Assembly (NCBI GenBank): GCA_017937025.1
Contig: JAGBEJ010000003.1
Location: 95,621-159,620 of the forward strand
DNA length: 64,000 nt
Direction: 5' to 3'
Source: Paludibacteraceae bacterium
GTDB taxonomy: Bacteria; Bacteroidota; Bacteroidia; Bacteroidales; Paludibacteraceae
Position numbers and translations under genes: made by a program. Every line of letters begins with the position of its first letter. The first letter of the stretch is position 1. Shown here in pieces: positions 36,655-46,127 of the stretch. The notes beneath the pieces are model-generated. The model searched no databases. It worked only from the letters and a program-made list of their open reading frames with translations, and had not been told where the DNA came from.

Positions 36655-39600
36655 TGTTCTTTTTGTTTTTCTTCTGTTTTCTTTTCTTCTCCTTCTTGTC
36701 CTTCTTCGCTTTCTTGTCCTTCTTATCCTCCGCTATTATCTCATTTTCCACTGTCTCGCTTTTCTGCTCGGCAATCTCTATGTCGCGCTTCACTTCCTCG
36801 TCCTTGTCGATAGGCTCGTCCTCGTCGCGCTCCACGGTCTCCTTCTTCACCATCACAGAGTCATTCTTCTCCAACGCTCTTCGCTGGCTTGCGGATATCA
36901 AGCTGTCCATCCTCGCCATTCTCTCGCGCTCCTGAGCTATCATCATGGAGTCTCTGCGTCGCTCACGCTCTTTTCTGTCCTTGCCGAAATACCTGTGCCA
37001 CAATCCCTTGAACGTATTGAAGTCCTCTCGGTACATCAGACCCACGCCCTGTGTAGTCTTCGCCGTGCCGGAAATGTTGTAGTAGTAATTGTCGGCGGAA
37101 TGCGTGTAAGCCTTGGCTCTGAGTTTTCCGTTTCTTGTAAGCTTATACTCCACATCGACATCGCCGATGAAGTTGTTGCCGCTCTGCTGTCCGTTTATGT
37201 AGTCATTGCGGTATCCGAGGTTTCCGTTTATCACAAGGCGGTTATTAGGCTGATACATGAGAGCCACCTCGTACTCGCCGCCCTGCGAAAGGTCCTCGCC
37301 GTTGCCTAAGACCGCATTCACTCCGACATTGAACTTGTCGCTTATCTGCGAGAGCATGTTGTTCAGCTGACCGGACACTGTGGACGTGAGCACCGACGCC
37401 ATCTGGTTGCCCACGTTGGTCGATGACGAGTTCTGTATGTACTCCGGACGGTAGAACGCTCCTATTACAAGCAGCGAGAGTATCTCTCGGTTCATCATCT
37501 CGTCGGTGTTGACGATGTTCTTGACCTTGCGCTGCAGCTCGTTGTCGGACGGCAGTTCGAGGTCGAACTTGATGTTAGGCTGCATCAGGTTGCCGGTCAG
37601 GTTCAGCAGACAGTTGACAGGCACTGTCGTTCTGCCGAGTCCCTCGAGGTCAGCCTCGTCCAGGATGTCAAGCAGCGACGCCGCCTGCACATAGTACAAT
37701 GCGTCGAGATTGATTATGCCTTCTCTCGGGTCGCCGCTCCACTTTATCGTTCCGCCATTACGCAATGTGAAATCCTTTCGTATGATGTTCTGCAGCGTGA
37801 ATATGTAGCTTCCCTTCTCCACCTCGTAGTTGCCGAAGAGCTGGAGGTCGGACTTCGAGTCGTACTCCATGCGTATGTTGCCCGTACCAGTGGCTTTAAG
37901 CATGTCGCCCTCGGCACTCGTAAGAATATTGACTTCCGCGTCCGGAGTGGCCTCCACAGTGAGCGACACTTTCATGCGCGTCTCGGTCTTCTTCGGCTCG
38001 AGATACTCGTCGGACTCTGCCACGGAGTCAACCACGGCGTCTCTATCGACGTATGTTATGAAGTTGTTCACAGTCACTGTCGAGCCGTTGTCCAGCGAGA
38101 GGAACACCTTGGTGTTCGGCTCGGTCCTCGCCTGTATGGTGAAGTTGGCTGCGCCCGGATAGCCGAAGATTCTCACGTTTCCTGTCGCGTACGCCTTGCC
38201 GTAGAAGTTCTGCCCGTCGCTCGCCTTGAGGTCCATAGCCAGCACATTGCGTGGCATTATGGAAATGTTATAGACAATGTTCTTGTAATAGTCGTGGTGT
38301 ATCTCGCCGTTGAGCAGCGCGGAGTGGTTCTCGGCGTCGCGAACGTCAATGTCCTCGAACGCGAACTTGTCCTCGCGTATCTTGACGGTGTCGCTGAAGT
38401 GGTACGCCGTGTTCAGGAAATCGACTTTAAGCTTACCGTTATTCACCATGATGTCGCCTTCCATGAGGATTTTCTTCAGCGAGCCGAAGATTCTCAGTTT
38501 GCCCGAGGCGTCGCCCGTGACATCGGACATCACGCCGTCGAGGTATTTCTGTATGAAGTCGAGCTTGAGCGACGACACATCGGCAAGGAATTCCAGCGAG
38601 TCGTTCTTAGGGAAGTACTCGCCTTCTATCACAATGGACGTGTCGCGTACGCCGTCACCCAAAAGTCCAGCCAAGAGTCCGTCGGCATCGCCATCGGCTT
38701 GCTGCCCGCTCTTGAACACATGCCCCTTGGCATGCAGCCTTCTGGTCTGGCTGTCCCACTCGCTCTTCAGGTCCACGTCGCCCCACACGGAGTTGTTGAA
38801 CGTGAAGTCGTCGGCGGTGGCGTCGATGTTCAGCACCATCGGTCCGAGTAGTCCATAGACACAGGCCTTGCCGTCAATCATAGCGTCCAAGTCAACAGCG
38901 TGAACTCCGACAAGGTCCATTATATAAGCCAGGCGCACACCGCTGAGGTCCACATCAATACTATCGGACATGCTCTTGGATGCCATGCCGTCTATCTTGA
39001 CATACTGCTTGTCGTGGTCCATCTCGAAACCCTTGATGAAGAAGCTCTTGAAGTCTGTGTCGATATGGCTCTTGCGCATATTCCACTGGTCGTCGTTGAT
39101 GGATATGAACGTCGGCATGACATCGACCGACGCGAGCAGCGATGAGAGTGTGTCGCCACGCATCTCTCGGTGCAGCAGACCTTCGAGGCTCAGCGAGCCG
39201 TACGACAGCGAAGGATTGTCCCAGTTCACGTTCACCTGCACCGAGTCGTGAGCCGCATTCGCCATCAGTCCTAATCCCGTATGCCCGTTGTAGCGCGAAT
39301 TCACTCTCAGCGACGCAATGTCGTAATCGTTGTCCAGCAGTATGAGCGTAGAGTCAATGCTCTTTTGCTTCTTGCCGAACCTGACGACCGGAATCTCAGC
39401 CCTCGCGTTGAACTTGCCTGTCCTGTCGCTGAAGTGTCCCGACAGATAAGCCCCCTTGCCCACTCTGACAGTGCTTCCGAGTATTTCCGAGAGCTTATTT
39501 ATGTTTATGTTGTCTATTCTTATGTCGAACTCGTTGTTACACTTCACGTCGGCTGCGCCCTTCTTCTCCTTGGCGAACAGCACTGGCAGATAGCGTTTTC

Positions 39601-41461
39601 CGGCGTTCTTCAGGCTTCTCGGCAGTTTCGTTATCTCGTAATCGCCGCTCACCTTGACGCTCATCAGGTCGGACGACAGAACGAGCGAGTCGCGCTTAGG
39701 CGTCACCACCGACACAACCTCTATATCATTGAGTCTGAGTCGTTTCTCGCCGTTATTGACTGTCAGGTTGTTCACATAAACGTCGGCTCTGTTGTTGTTA
39801 GATTCCAAATCGCCACGGAAATCGAGGCTCACATTGCCCGAAAGCGAAAGGTCCTCGTAGCCTTTCAGCAAGTTCAGCCTGTGCGGATGCATGTTGCTCA
39901 CGTTCACTGAGAACGCTCCTGTACGCATCGCCTTTGAGTAATTGAAGCTGCCGGAGAAGTCCACATCGGCGTTCTCGTCGTCCATGTCTATCAGTCCGTC
40001 GAACTCTTGCCCTTTCAGATTTCCGTCTATGTGTATGTCCTTGTATTCATAGCCCTTGAATGCCAGTTTGGACACATCGCCCTTGACCCAGCATGTGAAT
40101 CCGTTCTTCTTCGACCATTCGCCAGACGAATTCAGTTTGAAGCTCGTCTGTCCGAGCTGGCTCTTGTCGCCAAGCAGCTTAGCGAGATTCAGGTTGTTGG
40201 CGCCCACCTCGCCGTTGTATCTCACGTTCTTGAACTCGTCGGCCGACTCCAAGTGCATGTCCATGTTCACCAGGCCGATGTCCGACAACACCTCGCCATA
40301 AGCCACCAGGTCAGTCAGATAGCCCGATACCGAGCCTCTGTACTTGACTTTACCCAGTCCGTTGAGCTGCTTAGGCATCTTCACAGGCTTTCCGCTGATT
40401 TTCGCAATCAAGTCGGAGAGCATCGGCATAGTCGTGCCGAGTTCCTTTATGCCTACGTAGGCGTATGTCTCGTTTATATCCGGCAATCCAGCCAGATCGA
40501 CCGACATGCGCCCCCATGCGCCGCCGTCGTCGCAGTTGAACACCAGATTATACAAATGCATGTTGCCGAATGTGCCTTTGAAGTGTGTGGAAAGTTCCAC
40601 CTTGTCCGACAGTTCGCCAAGTCTCGGCAACACGAATTTCAGTTCTCTGAGAGCCACGACGGAATTATCAAGGGAGACTTCCAGCAGGACATTCTTCCAG
40701 TCCAGCGACTCCTTCACTTTTTCCTTGCCGCTGGCGTCGCGCGTTACGGTTTTTATCCACGTCTCGTCGTAATTAGCCACGACACTGTCAAGCCGTATCT
40801 CCGACGACGGCATCCTCAGCACGAAGTCCGACACTTTGGCCTGCGCCGTGTCCGCCACAAGCCGTCCTTTCAGGTCAACGACATTCAGACCGCCCTTCTC
40901 CGCGCACCTGAAGTTCAGTATCCGCACATTCAGGAAGCCCTTGCGGTATTCATCAAGTCGGAACTCTCCGTTTATGTCGCCGAAGCGCAGGTGGAAATAG
41001 TCCATCTTGCCGTTCTTGCGCGGCTTCCTCATGTCGTCGTAAGTGAAGACCGAGTTTTTCAGAGTAAGATGGTTCACTCGGTAATTCATGCGGGATTTTT
41101 CCTTCTTCTTGTCGCTCTTCAGCGCGTCTATCAGGAAACGGAGGTTCAGCTGACCGTCCTTTTGCTTTTTCAGGTGGAACACAGCGCCGTCGAGAGTGAC
41201 ATCGGTCACATAAAGCCGGCTGTCGGTAACCAGGCACCACAAATCGAAGCCAGCGACCGCCTTGGCAGCGTATATCATCGTGTCTTTGCGCTGGTCCTCC
41301 ACATAAAACCCGTTCAAAGAAACTTTATCGAAAAGTTCTATATCAACAGATTCTATTTGTACCTTTGCATTGAGTTTCTCACTGGCGTATGCCGCAGCCT
41401 TTTGCACAAGATAATTCTGCACAGTGTTATTCTGGAGTAACAGCAGGATTGCGCCTTGCAC
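36626..41461 (-). CDS. tamB: Translocation/assembly module TamB family protein
   Basis: At least 1611 aa. A hydrophobic N-terminus, a very long repetitive beta region (AsmA-like, repeated beta-taco strands), and a C-terminal TamB/DUF490 domain (about 1130-1480; LNLTGNLMQPNIKFDLELPSD) plus a Bacteroidetes-specific Lys/Glu-rich tail (about 1540-1611). Periplasm-spanning lipid transport or outer membrane protein assembly with TamA. The first usable start codon is GTG 41461, which cuts through the expected signal anchor: the frame upstream reads KRIKKAVYIFIVVIAVLLFV but has no ATG, GTG or TTG before a stop. The true start may be a rare ATC/ATT codon. Confidence 0.88.
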   Translation of the reverse strand: MQGAILLLLQNNTVQNYLVQKAAAYASEKLNAKVQIESVDIELFDKVSLNGFYVEDQRKDTMIYAAKAVAGFDLWCLVTDSRLYVTDVTLDGAVFHLKKQKDGQLNLRFLIDALKSDKKKEKSRMNYRVNHLTLKNSVFTYDDMRKPRKNGKMDYFHLRFGDINGEFRLDEYRKGFLNVRILNFRCAEKGGLNVVDLKGRLVADTAQAKVSDFVLRMPSSEIRLDSVVANYDETWIKTVTRDASGKEKVKESLDWKNVLLEVSLDNSVVALRELKFVLPRLGELSDKVELSTHFKGTFGNMHLYNLVFNCDDGGAWGRMSVDLAGLPDINETYAYVGIKELGTTMPMLSDLIAKISGKPVKMPKQLNGLGKVKYRGSVSGYLTDLVAYGEVLSDIGLVNMDMHLESADEFKNVRYNGEVGANNLNLAKLLGDKSQLGQTSFKLNSSGEWSKKNGFTCWVKGDVSKLAFKGYEYKDIHIDGNLKGQEFDGLIDMDDENADVDFSGSFNYSKAMRTGAFSVNVSNMHPHRLNLLKGYEDLSLSGNVSLDFRGDLESNNNRADVYVNNLTVNNGEKRLRLNDIEVVSVVTPKRDSLVLSSDLMSVKVSGDYEITKLPRSLKNAGKRYLPVLFAKEKKGAADVKCNNEFDIRIDNININKLSEILGSTVRVGKGAYLSGHFSDRTGKFNARAEIPVVRFGKKQKSIDSTLILLDNDYDIASLRVNSRYNGHTGLGLMANAAHDSVQVNVNWDNPSLSYGSLSLEGLLHREMRGDTLSSLLASVDVMPTFISINDDQWNMRKSHIDTDFKSFFIKGFEMDHDKQYVKIDGMASKSMSDSIDVDLSGVRLAYIMDLVGVHAVDLDAMIDGKACVYGLLGPMVLNIDATADDFTFNNSVWGDVDLKSEWDSQTRRLHAKGHVFKSGQQADGDADGLLAGLLGDGVRDTSIVIEGEYFPKNDSLEFLADVSSLKLDFIQKYLDGVMSDVTGDASGKLRIFGSLKKILMEGDIMVNNGKLKVDFLNTAYHFSDTVKIREDKFAFEDIDVRDAENHSALLNGEIHHDYYKNIVYNISIMPRNVLAMDLKASDGQNFYGKAYATGNVRIFGYPGAANFTIQARTEPNTKVFLSLDNGSTVTVNNFITYVDRDAVVDSVAESDEYLEPKKTETRMKVSLTVEATPDAEVNILTSAEGDMLKATGTGNIRMEYDSKSDLQLFGNYEVEKGSYIFTLQNIIRKDFTLRNGGTIKWSGDPREGIINLDALYYVQAASLLDILDEADLEGLGRTTVPVNCLLNLTGNLMQPNIKFDLELPSDNELQRKVKNIVNTDEMMNREILSLLVIGAFYRPEYIQNSSSTNVGNQMASVLTSTVSGQLNNMLSQISDKFNVGVNAVLGNGEDLSQGGEYEVALMYQPNNRLVINGNLGYRNDYINGQQSGNNFIGDVDVEYKLTRNGKLRAKAYTHSADNYYYNISGTAKTTQGVGLMYREDFNTFKGLWHRYFGKDRKERERRRDSMMIAQERERMARMDSLISASQRRALEKNDSVMVKKETVERDEDEPIDKDEEVKRDIEIAEQKSETVENEIIAEDKKDKKAKKDKKEKKRKQKKNKKNNEDNDENAK

Positions 41462-41600
41462 GAAAAGAAGGACCGCTATTACGACAATGAATATGTAAAC
41501 TGCTTTTTTGATACGTTTTTGCTGACTATGGTATTAACTTACAAAAATAACATTTATTGCCAATAAATACAGGCGTTAGACCTATAAATATAATTAAGAC
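41462..41600. promoter_or_regulatory. Divergent promoter region tamB / tsaD
   Basis: On the minus strand TATTTTTG at about 41542-41549 is a good -7 element for tamB and would place its transcript start very close to the non-canonical N-terminal codons. No clear element was found for tsaD. Confidence 0.4.
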
Positions 41601-42623
41601 ATGCTTCCTCTTATTCTTTCCATAGAATCCTCATGCGACGACACTTCGGCTGCCGTGATGCAAGGCAAGCTGCTGCTGTCGAACGTGGTGGCCAGCCAGC
41701 AAGTACACAAGCAGTACGGCGGCGTGGTACCGGAACTCGCATCAAGAGCGCATCTGCAGAACATCGTCCCTGTAGTGCATCAGGCACTGGCACAGGCCGG
41801 CGTAAAAAAAGAAGACCTCAACGCAGTGGCATTCACACGCGGCCCGGGACTCATGGGCTCATTGCTGGTAGGCACATCGTTCGCCAAGAGTTTCGCCCAG
41901 GCGCTCGGCCTTCCGCTCATCGACGTGAACCACCTGCAGGCGCACATTCTTGCCAACTTCATCGACGAGAAGGACGCCGAGAACAAGCACCCCGAGTTTC
42001 CGTTCCTCTGTCTGCTCGTCAGCGGCGGCAATTCGCAGATTGTGCTTGTGCGCAGTCCTCGCGACATGGAGATAATAGGACAGACTATAGACGACGCTGC
42101 CGGCGAGGCTTTCGACAAATGCGCCAAGGTCATGGGATTTCCGTACCCCGGAGGTCCGATAATCGACCAGCTCGCCAAAGTCGGCAACAGCAAGGCGTTC
42201 ACCCTCGCAAAGCCGCAAATCAAGGACCTCGACTACAGTTTCAGCGGGCTTAAGACCTCGTTCTTGTACCTGCTGCGCGACAAGATAAAAGAGAATCCGA
42301 ACTTCATCGAGGAGAACAAGGAAGACCTCTGCGCATCGCTCCAGCACACTGTCGTGAGCATACTCATGAACAAATTCGCCAAGGCTGTGAAAATGCACCC
42401 CGAGGTGAAGGACATAGCCATAGCAGGAGGCGTGTCTGCCAATTCCGGACTGAGAAACGAGTTCACCGAATTCGGACAGCGTCGCCACCTGAACGTGTTC
42501 ATCCCTAGACTGGCGTTCACCATGGACAACGCCGCCATGATTGGTGCTGCGGCGTACTACAAATACTTAGACAAGGATTTCTGCTCCGTAGACCTTCCAC
42601 CTTTTGCGAGAGTAGAGATATAA
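41601..42623 (+). CDS. tsaD: tRNA N6-adenosine threonylcarbamoyltransferase
   Basis: 340 aa ASKHA-fold enzyme (Kae1/YgjD) that transfers threonylcarbamoyl to A37 of ANN-decoding tRNAs, working with TsaB/TsaE. ILSIESSCDDTSAAV at the start, metal-binding VNHLQAHI (His pair), and GGVSANSGLRN near the end are the family motifs. Begins a rightward run with the exosortase gene 10 bp later. Confidence 0.96.
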   Translation: MLPLILSIESSCDDTSAAVMQGKLLLSNVVASQQVHKQYGGVVPELASRAHLQNIVPVVHQALAQAGVKKEDLNAVAFTRGPGLMGSLLVGTSFAKSFAQALGLPLIDVNHLQAHILANFIDEKDAENKHPEFPFLCLLVSGGNSQIVLVRSPRDMEIIGQTIDDAAGEAFDKCAKVMGFPYPGGPIIDQLAKVGNSKAFTLAKPQIKDLDYSFSGLKTSFLYLLRDKIKENPNFIEENKEDLCASLQHTVVSILMNKFAKAVKMHPEVKDIAIAGGVSANSGLRNEFTEFGQRRHLNVFIPRLAFTMDNAAMIGAAAYYKYLDKDFCSVDLPPFARVEI

Positions 42624-42633
42624 CACTTTGGAC

Positions 42634-43227
42634 ATGAGTGAATTAAAAAGAAAAATCAAATATTTCTTTTCAAAGGAGAATCCGATAAGAGACGTTATCG
42701 TTTTCGTCATCATGCTGCTCGTAGCTAATGCTGTCTGGAAATTCTGTTTCCAAGGCGACAATTACCACAAGGAGATAATGCTGTTCGGCAAATGGAACGT
42801 GGAATTCCTTTTCCAATGGGCGATAGACAGCACAACGTACCTGTCGAGCTCGTTGCTGAACCTTCTCGGTTTCGGCGCCACAATAAATCCCGACAACGTA
42901 GTGACTTTCGCCAATGGCAACGGAGCGAAAATCGTGTGGGGATGCACTGCCATAAAGCAGTCGTTTATCTTCGCAGTCATCATCCTTTGCTCAAAAGGCA
43001 GGCTTAAAGACAAAGCGCTCTTCATAGCCATAGGACTTGTCATAATATACTTTATCAACATTCTGAGAATCAGCACTATTTTAGGTTTCATGAAGTATAA
43101 TCCAGGTACATTCGAGCTGCTGCACGGAATCATACTGAAATACCTTTTCTACATTTGCATTTTCTTCATGTGGGTGTTCTGGGAAGAGAAATTCGCTGAG
43201 AAAAAGAGATTGGAAAATGAAAAATAG
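42634..43227 (+). CDS. Exosortase/archaeosortase family protein
   Basis: 197 aa multi-pass membrane protein. The three catalytic residues of exosortases are present: C104 (VWGCTAIKQ), R145 (NILRIS) and H164 (LLHGIILKY). These transpeptidases cut C-terminal sorting tripartite signals and attach proteins to envelope lipids or sugars. I start at ATG 42634; a TTG at 42628 would add two residues. No protein with an obvious PEP-CTERM-like tail is encoded in this window, so substrates are unknown. Its 3' end overlaps the next gene by 11 bases. Confidence 0.85.
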   Translation: MSELKRKIKYFFSKENPIRDVIVFVIMLLVANAVWKFCFQGDNYHKEIMLFGKWNVEFLFQWAIDSTTYLSSSLLNLLGFGATINPDNVVTFANGNGAKIVWGCTAIKQSFIFAVIILCSKGRLKDKALFIAIGLVIIYFINILRISTILGFMKYNPGTFELLHGIILKYLFYICIFFMWVFWEEKFAEKKRLENEK

Positions 43228-44185
43228 CATCATAACATTCATAAAGAACTGGACATTGCCAATAGCCATGGTGACAGGCGTGATAATGTATTTCACGCTG
43301 GCAGGCTTCGAGGTTTTCGCGCCAGTGAGACATCCGGTACATGTTTTTGTGAATAACTTCTGCCCGATACTTGTGTTCGCACAGCTGTTCGTGACATTCT
43401 GCAAGATTAACCCAAGAGAACTCATACCGTCGAGATGGCATATCTGGCTTGGACTGTTTCAACTGCTGTCATCGCTCGCCGTAGCCGCCGTTGTGATATT
43501 CCTGTGCAAGGAGGCCAACGCCCTCAGATACGGGCTCGAGGGCATCGTTGTCATGCTGATATGTCCGACCGCCACAGCCGCAGCCGTAATCACGGGCAAA
43601 CTCGGCGGCAATGCGGCTTCGCTCACAACATACACACTCATATCAAACATCATCGCCGCAATCACGGTTCCGCTCGTGTTCCCACTCATGGAACCATCGG
43701 ACATAAGCTTCATAAGCGCATTCTCGAAAATGCTCGGAAGAGCGGTGCTCCTGCTTATCGCCCCATTCATACTCGCCTTCATACTCAGGAAGGTGTGGCC
43801 GAAAGCGCAGGAAGCCGTGGCGAGACAAAAAGACTTGGCATTCTATTTGTGGGCAATATGTCTGACTTGCATAATCGGAGTAGCTGCACACGTTTCTGTG
43901 ACCTGCGACGTGCCTGCCACCGAGCAGATACTCACAGCATTGGCGATTCTTGTGACATGCGCCGCTCTTTTCGTAATCGGCAAAAAACTGGGAAGCCGAT
44001 TCGGCGACAGAATCAGCTGCGGACAGGCTTTAGGGCAGAAAAACACTACGCTCGCCATTTGGATGACATACGTGTACCTGAACCCATTCGCCGTAATAGG
44101 CCCGGGCAGCTACATTGTTTGGCAGAACATAATAAACAGCTACCAGCTATACCTTAAACGCAAAAACAAGCTAAGAATAAACTGA
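43217..44185 (+). CDS. Bile acid:sodium symporter-like (BASS superfamily) membrane protein
   Basis: 322 aa, about ten transmembrane helices. CPTATAAAVITGKLGGNAA and the late GQKNTTLAIW segment resemble the crossover helices of BASS/arsenite-resistance-like transporters. The substrate is not predictable. Overlaps the exosortase gene and is followed one base later by the TPM gene, so the three are likely co-translated. Confidence 0.75.
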   Translation: MKNSIITFIKNWTLPIAMVTGVIMYFTLAGFEVFAPVRHPVHVFVNNFCPILVFAQLFVTFCKINPRELIPSRWHIWLGLFQLLSSLAVAAVVIFLCKEANALRYGLEGIVVMLICPTATAAAVITGKLGGNAASLTTYTLISNIIAAITVPLVFPLMEPSDISFISAFSKMLGRAVLLLIAPFILAFILRKVWPKAQEAVARQKDLAFYLWAICLTCIIGVAAHVSVTCDVPATEQILTALAILVTCAALFVIGKKLGSRFGDRISCGQALGQKNTTLAIWMTYVYLNPFAVIGPGSYIVWQNIINSYQLYLKRKNKLRIN

Positions 44186-44186
44186 T

Positions 44187-44660
44187 ATGAGAAAGACACT
44201 TTTCACAATCATCGCATTAATAGCGTCTGCTAATATGTTCGCACAAGACGCGGCTGACGGCAGAGACCTGATTTTCGACAACGAGAACCTCTACACCGAC
44301 GAGCAAGAGGCCGAGATAGGACAGATTCTCGACGAGTACCAGAAGACATGGGGCGACAGGGAAATTGTCGTAGTGACAACCGACAAGTGCGCGCCTTTCC
44401 AGACATTCGCCGAGTATGCGCAAGACCTGTGCAACAACTGGCAGCCTGCGAGAGCCGAGGACAGCAACGCTCTGCTGCTCATCATCAGCAAAAAACTCGG
44501 TTCTGTCAGAATCGCCACCGGAGAAGGCACGACATCGCTGATAGAGAATCAGAAATGCCACGGTATCATCAACTTCAACATGATGCCGTATCTCAAGAAA
44601 GGACAGTTTTTCGAAGCCACGAAAGTCGGTGTGACAGTGCTGTCGAAGAACTGGAAATAA
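44187..44660 (+). CDS. TPM-domain periplasmic protein
   Basis: 157 aa. Signal peptide (IIALIASANMFAQ), then a TPM domain: DNENLYTDEQEAEIGQIL, EIVVVTTDKC, FAEYAQDLCNNWQ, NALLLIISKKLGSVRIATG. TPM domains bind divalent metal and some have phosphatase activity. No C-terminal membrane anchor, unlike many homologues. Confidence 0.85.
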   Translation: MRKTLFTIIALIASANMFAQDAADGRDLIFDNENLYTDEQEAEIGQILDEYQKTWGDREIVVVTTDKCAPFQTFAEYAQDLCNNWQPARAEDSNALLLIISKKLGSVRIATGEGTTSLIENQKCHGIINFNMMPYLKKGQFFEATKVGVTVLSKNWK

Positions 44661-44725
44661 TCTCAAATAAAACCAATGAATGAGAGCCTTATTTCTCATT
44701 TTTAACTAACAACAACGTGCATCTC

Positions 44726-44756
44726 TTTGAAAAAAGACCAAAAAGTGACATCTTTG
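44726..44756 (+). promoter_or_regulatory. Promoter of the outer membrane protein gene
   Basis: TTTG (44726-44729), 19-base spacer, CATCTTTG (44749-44756), one mismatch to consensus. The 5' UTR is about 75 bases and can form a TGCAT/ATGCA hairpin (near 44809-44825). Confidence 0.65.
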
Positions 44757-44838
44757 CGAGAATTTTTCTTCTTTCTTACTTAAGACGAAAAGCACTTTTG
44801 ATTGACAATGCATTGATTTGATGCACTAAACAGGATTT

Positions 44839-46101
44839 TTGAAGACAACAAGCAAAATATTATTAACCGTAGCCACTCTGCTATCTGTTATTTGTGTTAA
44901 CGCACAAAACAACACAAACTCACCATACACAAGATTCGGACTGGGAGAATTGGCGGACTACGGCTCTGGCAGAAGCAAAGGCATGGGCGGAGTATCCATC
45001 GGTGTCCGCAACAACCGAGGCGTCAACGCTGCCAACCCGGCTTCATACACTTGCATCGACTCGCTCTCGTTCATATTCGAGTTCGGCGCCATGGGCAAAG
45101 AGTCTATCTTCACCGACGCGAATAACAACAGAGACAACGACTTCAACGCCAACCTCGAGTTCCTCACGCTTAGATTCCCTATCGGAAGATGGTTCTCGGC
45201 GTCTGTGGGCTTCATCCCTTACTCATACGTAGGATATTCATTCCCTGCCAACGGACAAATAATAACAACCGGCACTACCGGCAACGACACGATTTCGTAC
45301 GAACGCGCCTACAACGGCAGCGGCGGGCTCAATCAGCTCTACGGAGGTTTGGCTGCTAAAATCGGCAAGCACGTTTCGCTCGGTATCAATGCGTACTACC
45401 TGTTCGGAACAATACAAAACACGCGCCAAGTGACTTTCGACGCCACCTACGGGTCGTTCTACTCTACCCTTCAGGATTCCAAACTGAAAATCAACGATTT
45501 CAACATAAGATACGGTCTGCAGTACTACACTCCTATCAAACAGAAACATTTCCTCACTGTGGGTGCCATCTTCGAGATGAAGAACAGACTCGGAGGCAAG
45601 TACTCTGTGGAGACTTCAACCGTCGATACCATAGCCGAACACAACGGCAGCAAGTTCGAGACTCCTATTACCATTGGTGGTGGTGTCAGCTATTCATACA
45701 CGAACAAACTGACAGTCGGCGCAGACGTACTTTATCAGGGATGGTCGGACGCTAAATACTTCGGCGTAAGCGATTCTCTGACCGACAGAACAAAAGTTTC
45801 TATAGGTGCGGAATACACTCCTGACTTTTTCGCCAAGAATTATTTTAAAAGAATCTCATACAGACTCGGAGCCACGGTTTCCACAGGTTATCTTGACATA
45901 AAAGGTGCCACCATCGCCAATTATGGCATAACTTTTGGATTAGGACTTCCAGCCAGAGGCGGACGCTCTGCCATAAACATAGGTGTTGAATACGGAAGAC
46001 TCGGCAACAACAGCTATGGACAGATAAGAGAAGACTATTTCAAGTTCTCGCTGTCGGCATCGTTCAACGAAATCTGGTTCTTTAAACGAAGATTTGAATA
46101 A
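44839..46101 (+). CDS. Outer membrane beta-barrel protein
   Basis: 420 aa. Start codon TTG (44839), required to include the signal peptide KILLTVATLLSVICVNAQ. Mature protein begins NNTNSPYTRFGLGELADYG and consists of alternating amphipathic strands with a terminal aromatic residue pattern (FSLSASFNEIWFFKRRFE), as in FadL-like Bacteroidales barrels. Likely a porin or envelope transporter; followed by a TPR protein and lptC. Confidence 0.8.
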   Translation: MKTTSKILLTVATLLSVICVNAQNNTNSPYTRFGLGELADYGSGRSKGMGGVSIGVRNNRGVNAANPASYTCIDSLSFIFEFGAMGKESIFTDANNNRDNDFNANLEFLTLRFPIGRWFSASVGFIPYSYVGYSFPANGQIITTGTTGNDTISYERAYNGSGGLNQLYGGLAAKIGKHVSLGINAYYLFGTIQNTRQVTFDATYGSFYSTLQDSKLKINDFNIRYGLQYYTPIKQKHFLTVGAIFEMKNRLGGKYSVETSTVDTIAEHNGSKFETPITIGGGVSYSYTNKLTVGADVLYQGWSDAKYFGVSDSLTDRTKVSIGAEYTPDFFAKNYFKRISYRLGATVSTGYLDIKGATIANYGITFGLGLPARGGRSAINIGVEYGRLGNNSYGQIREDYFKFSLSASFNEIWFFKRRFE

Positions 46102-46127
46102 CAAACGACAAACAAAAAATAACGACT

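Noticed and set aside
40007..41440. 477-codon open frame on the plus strand
   Set aside because: Antisense to tamB throughout and compositionally a shadow of its third-position bias.
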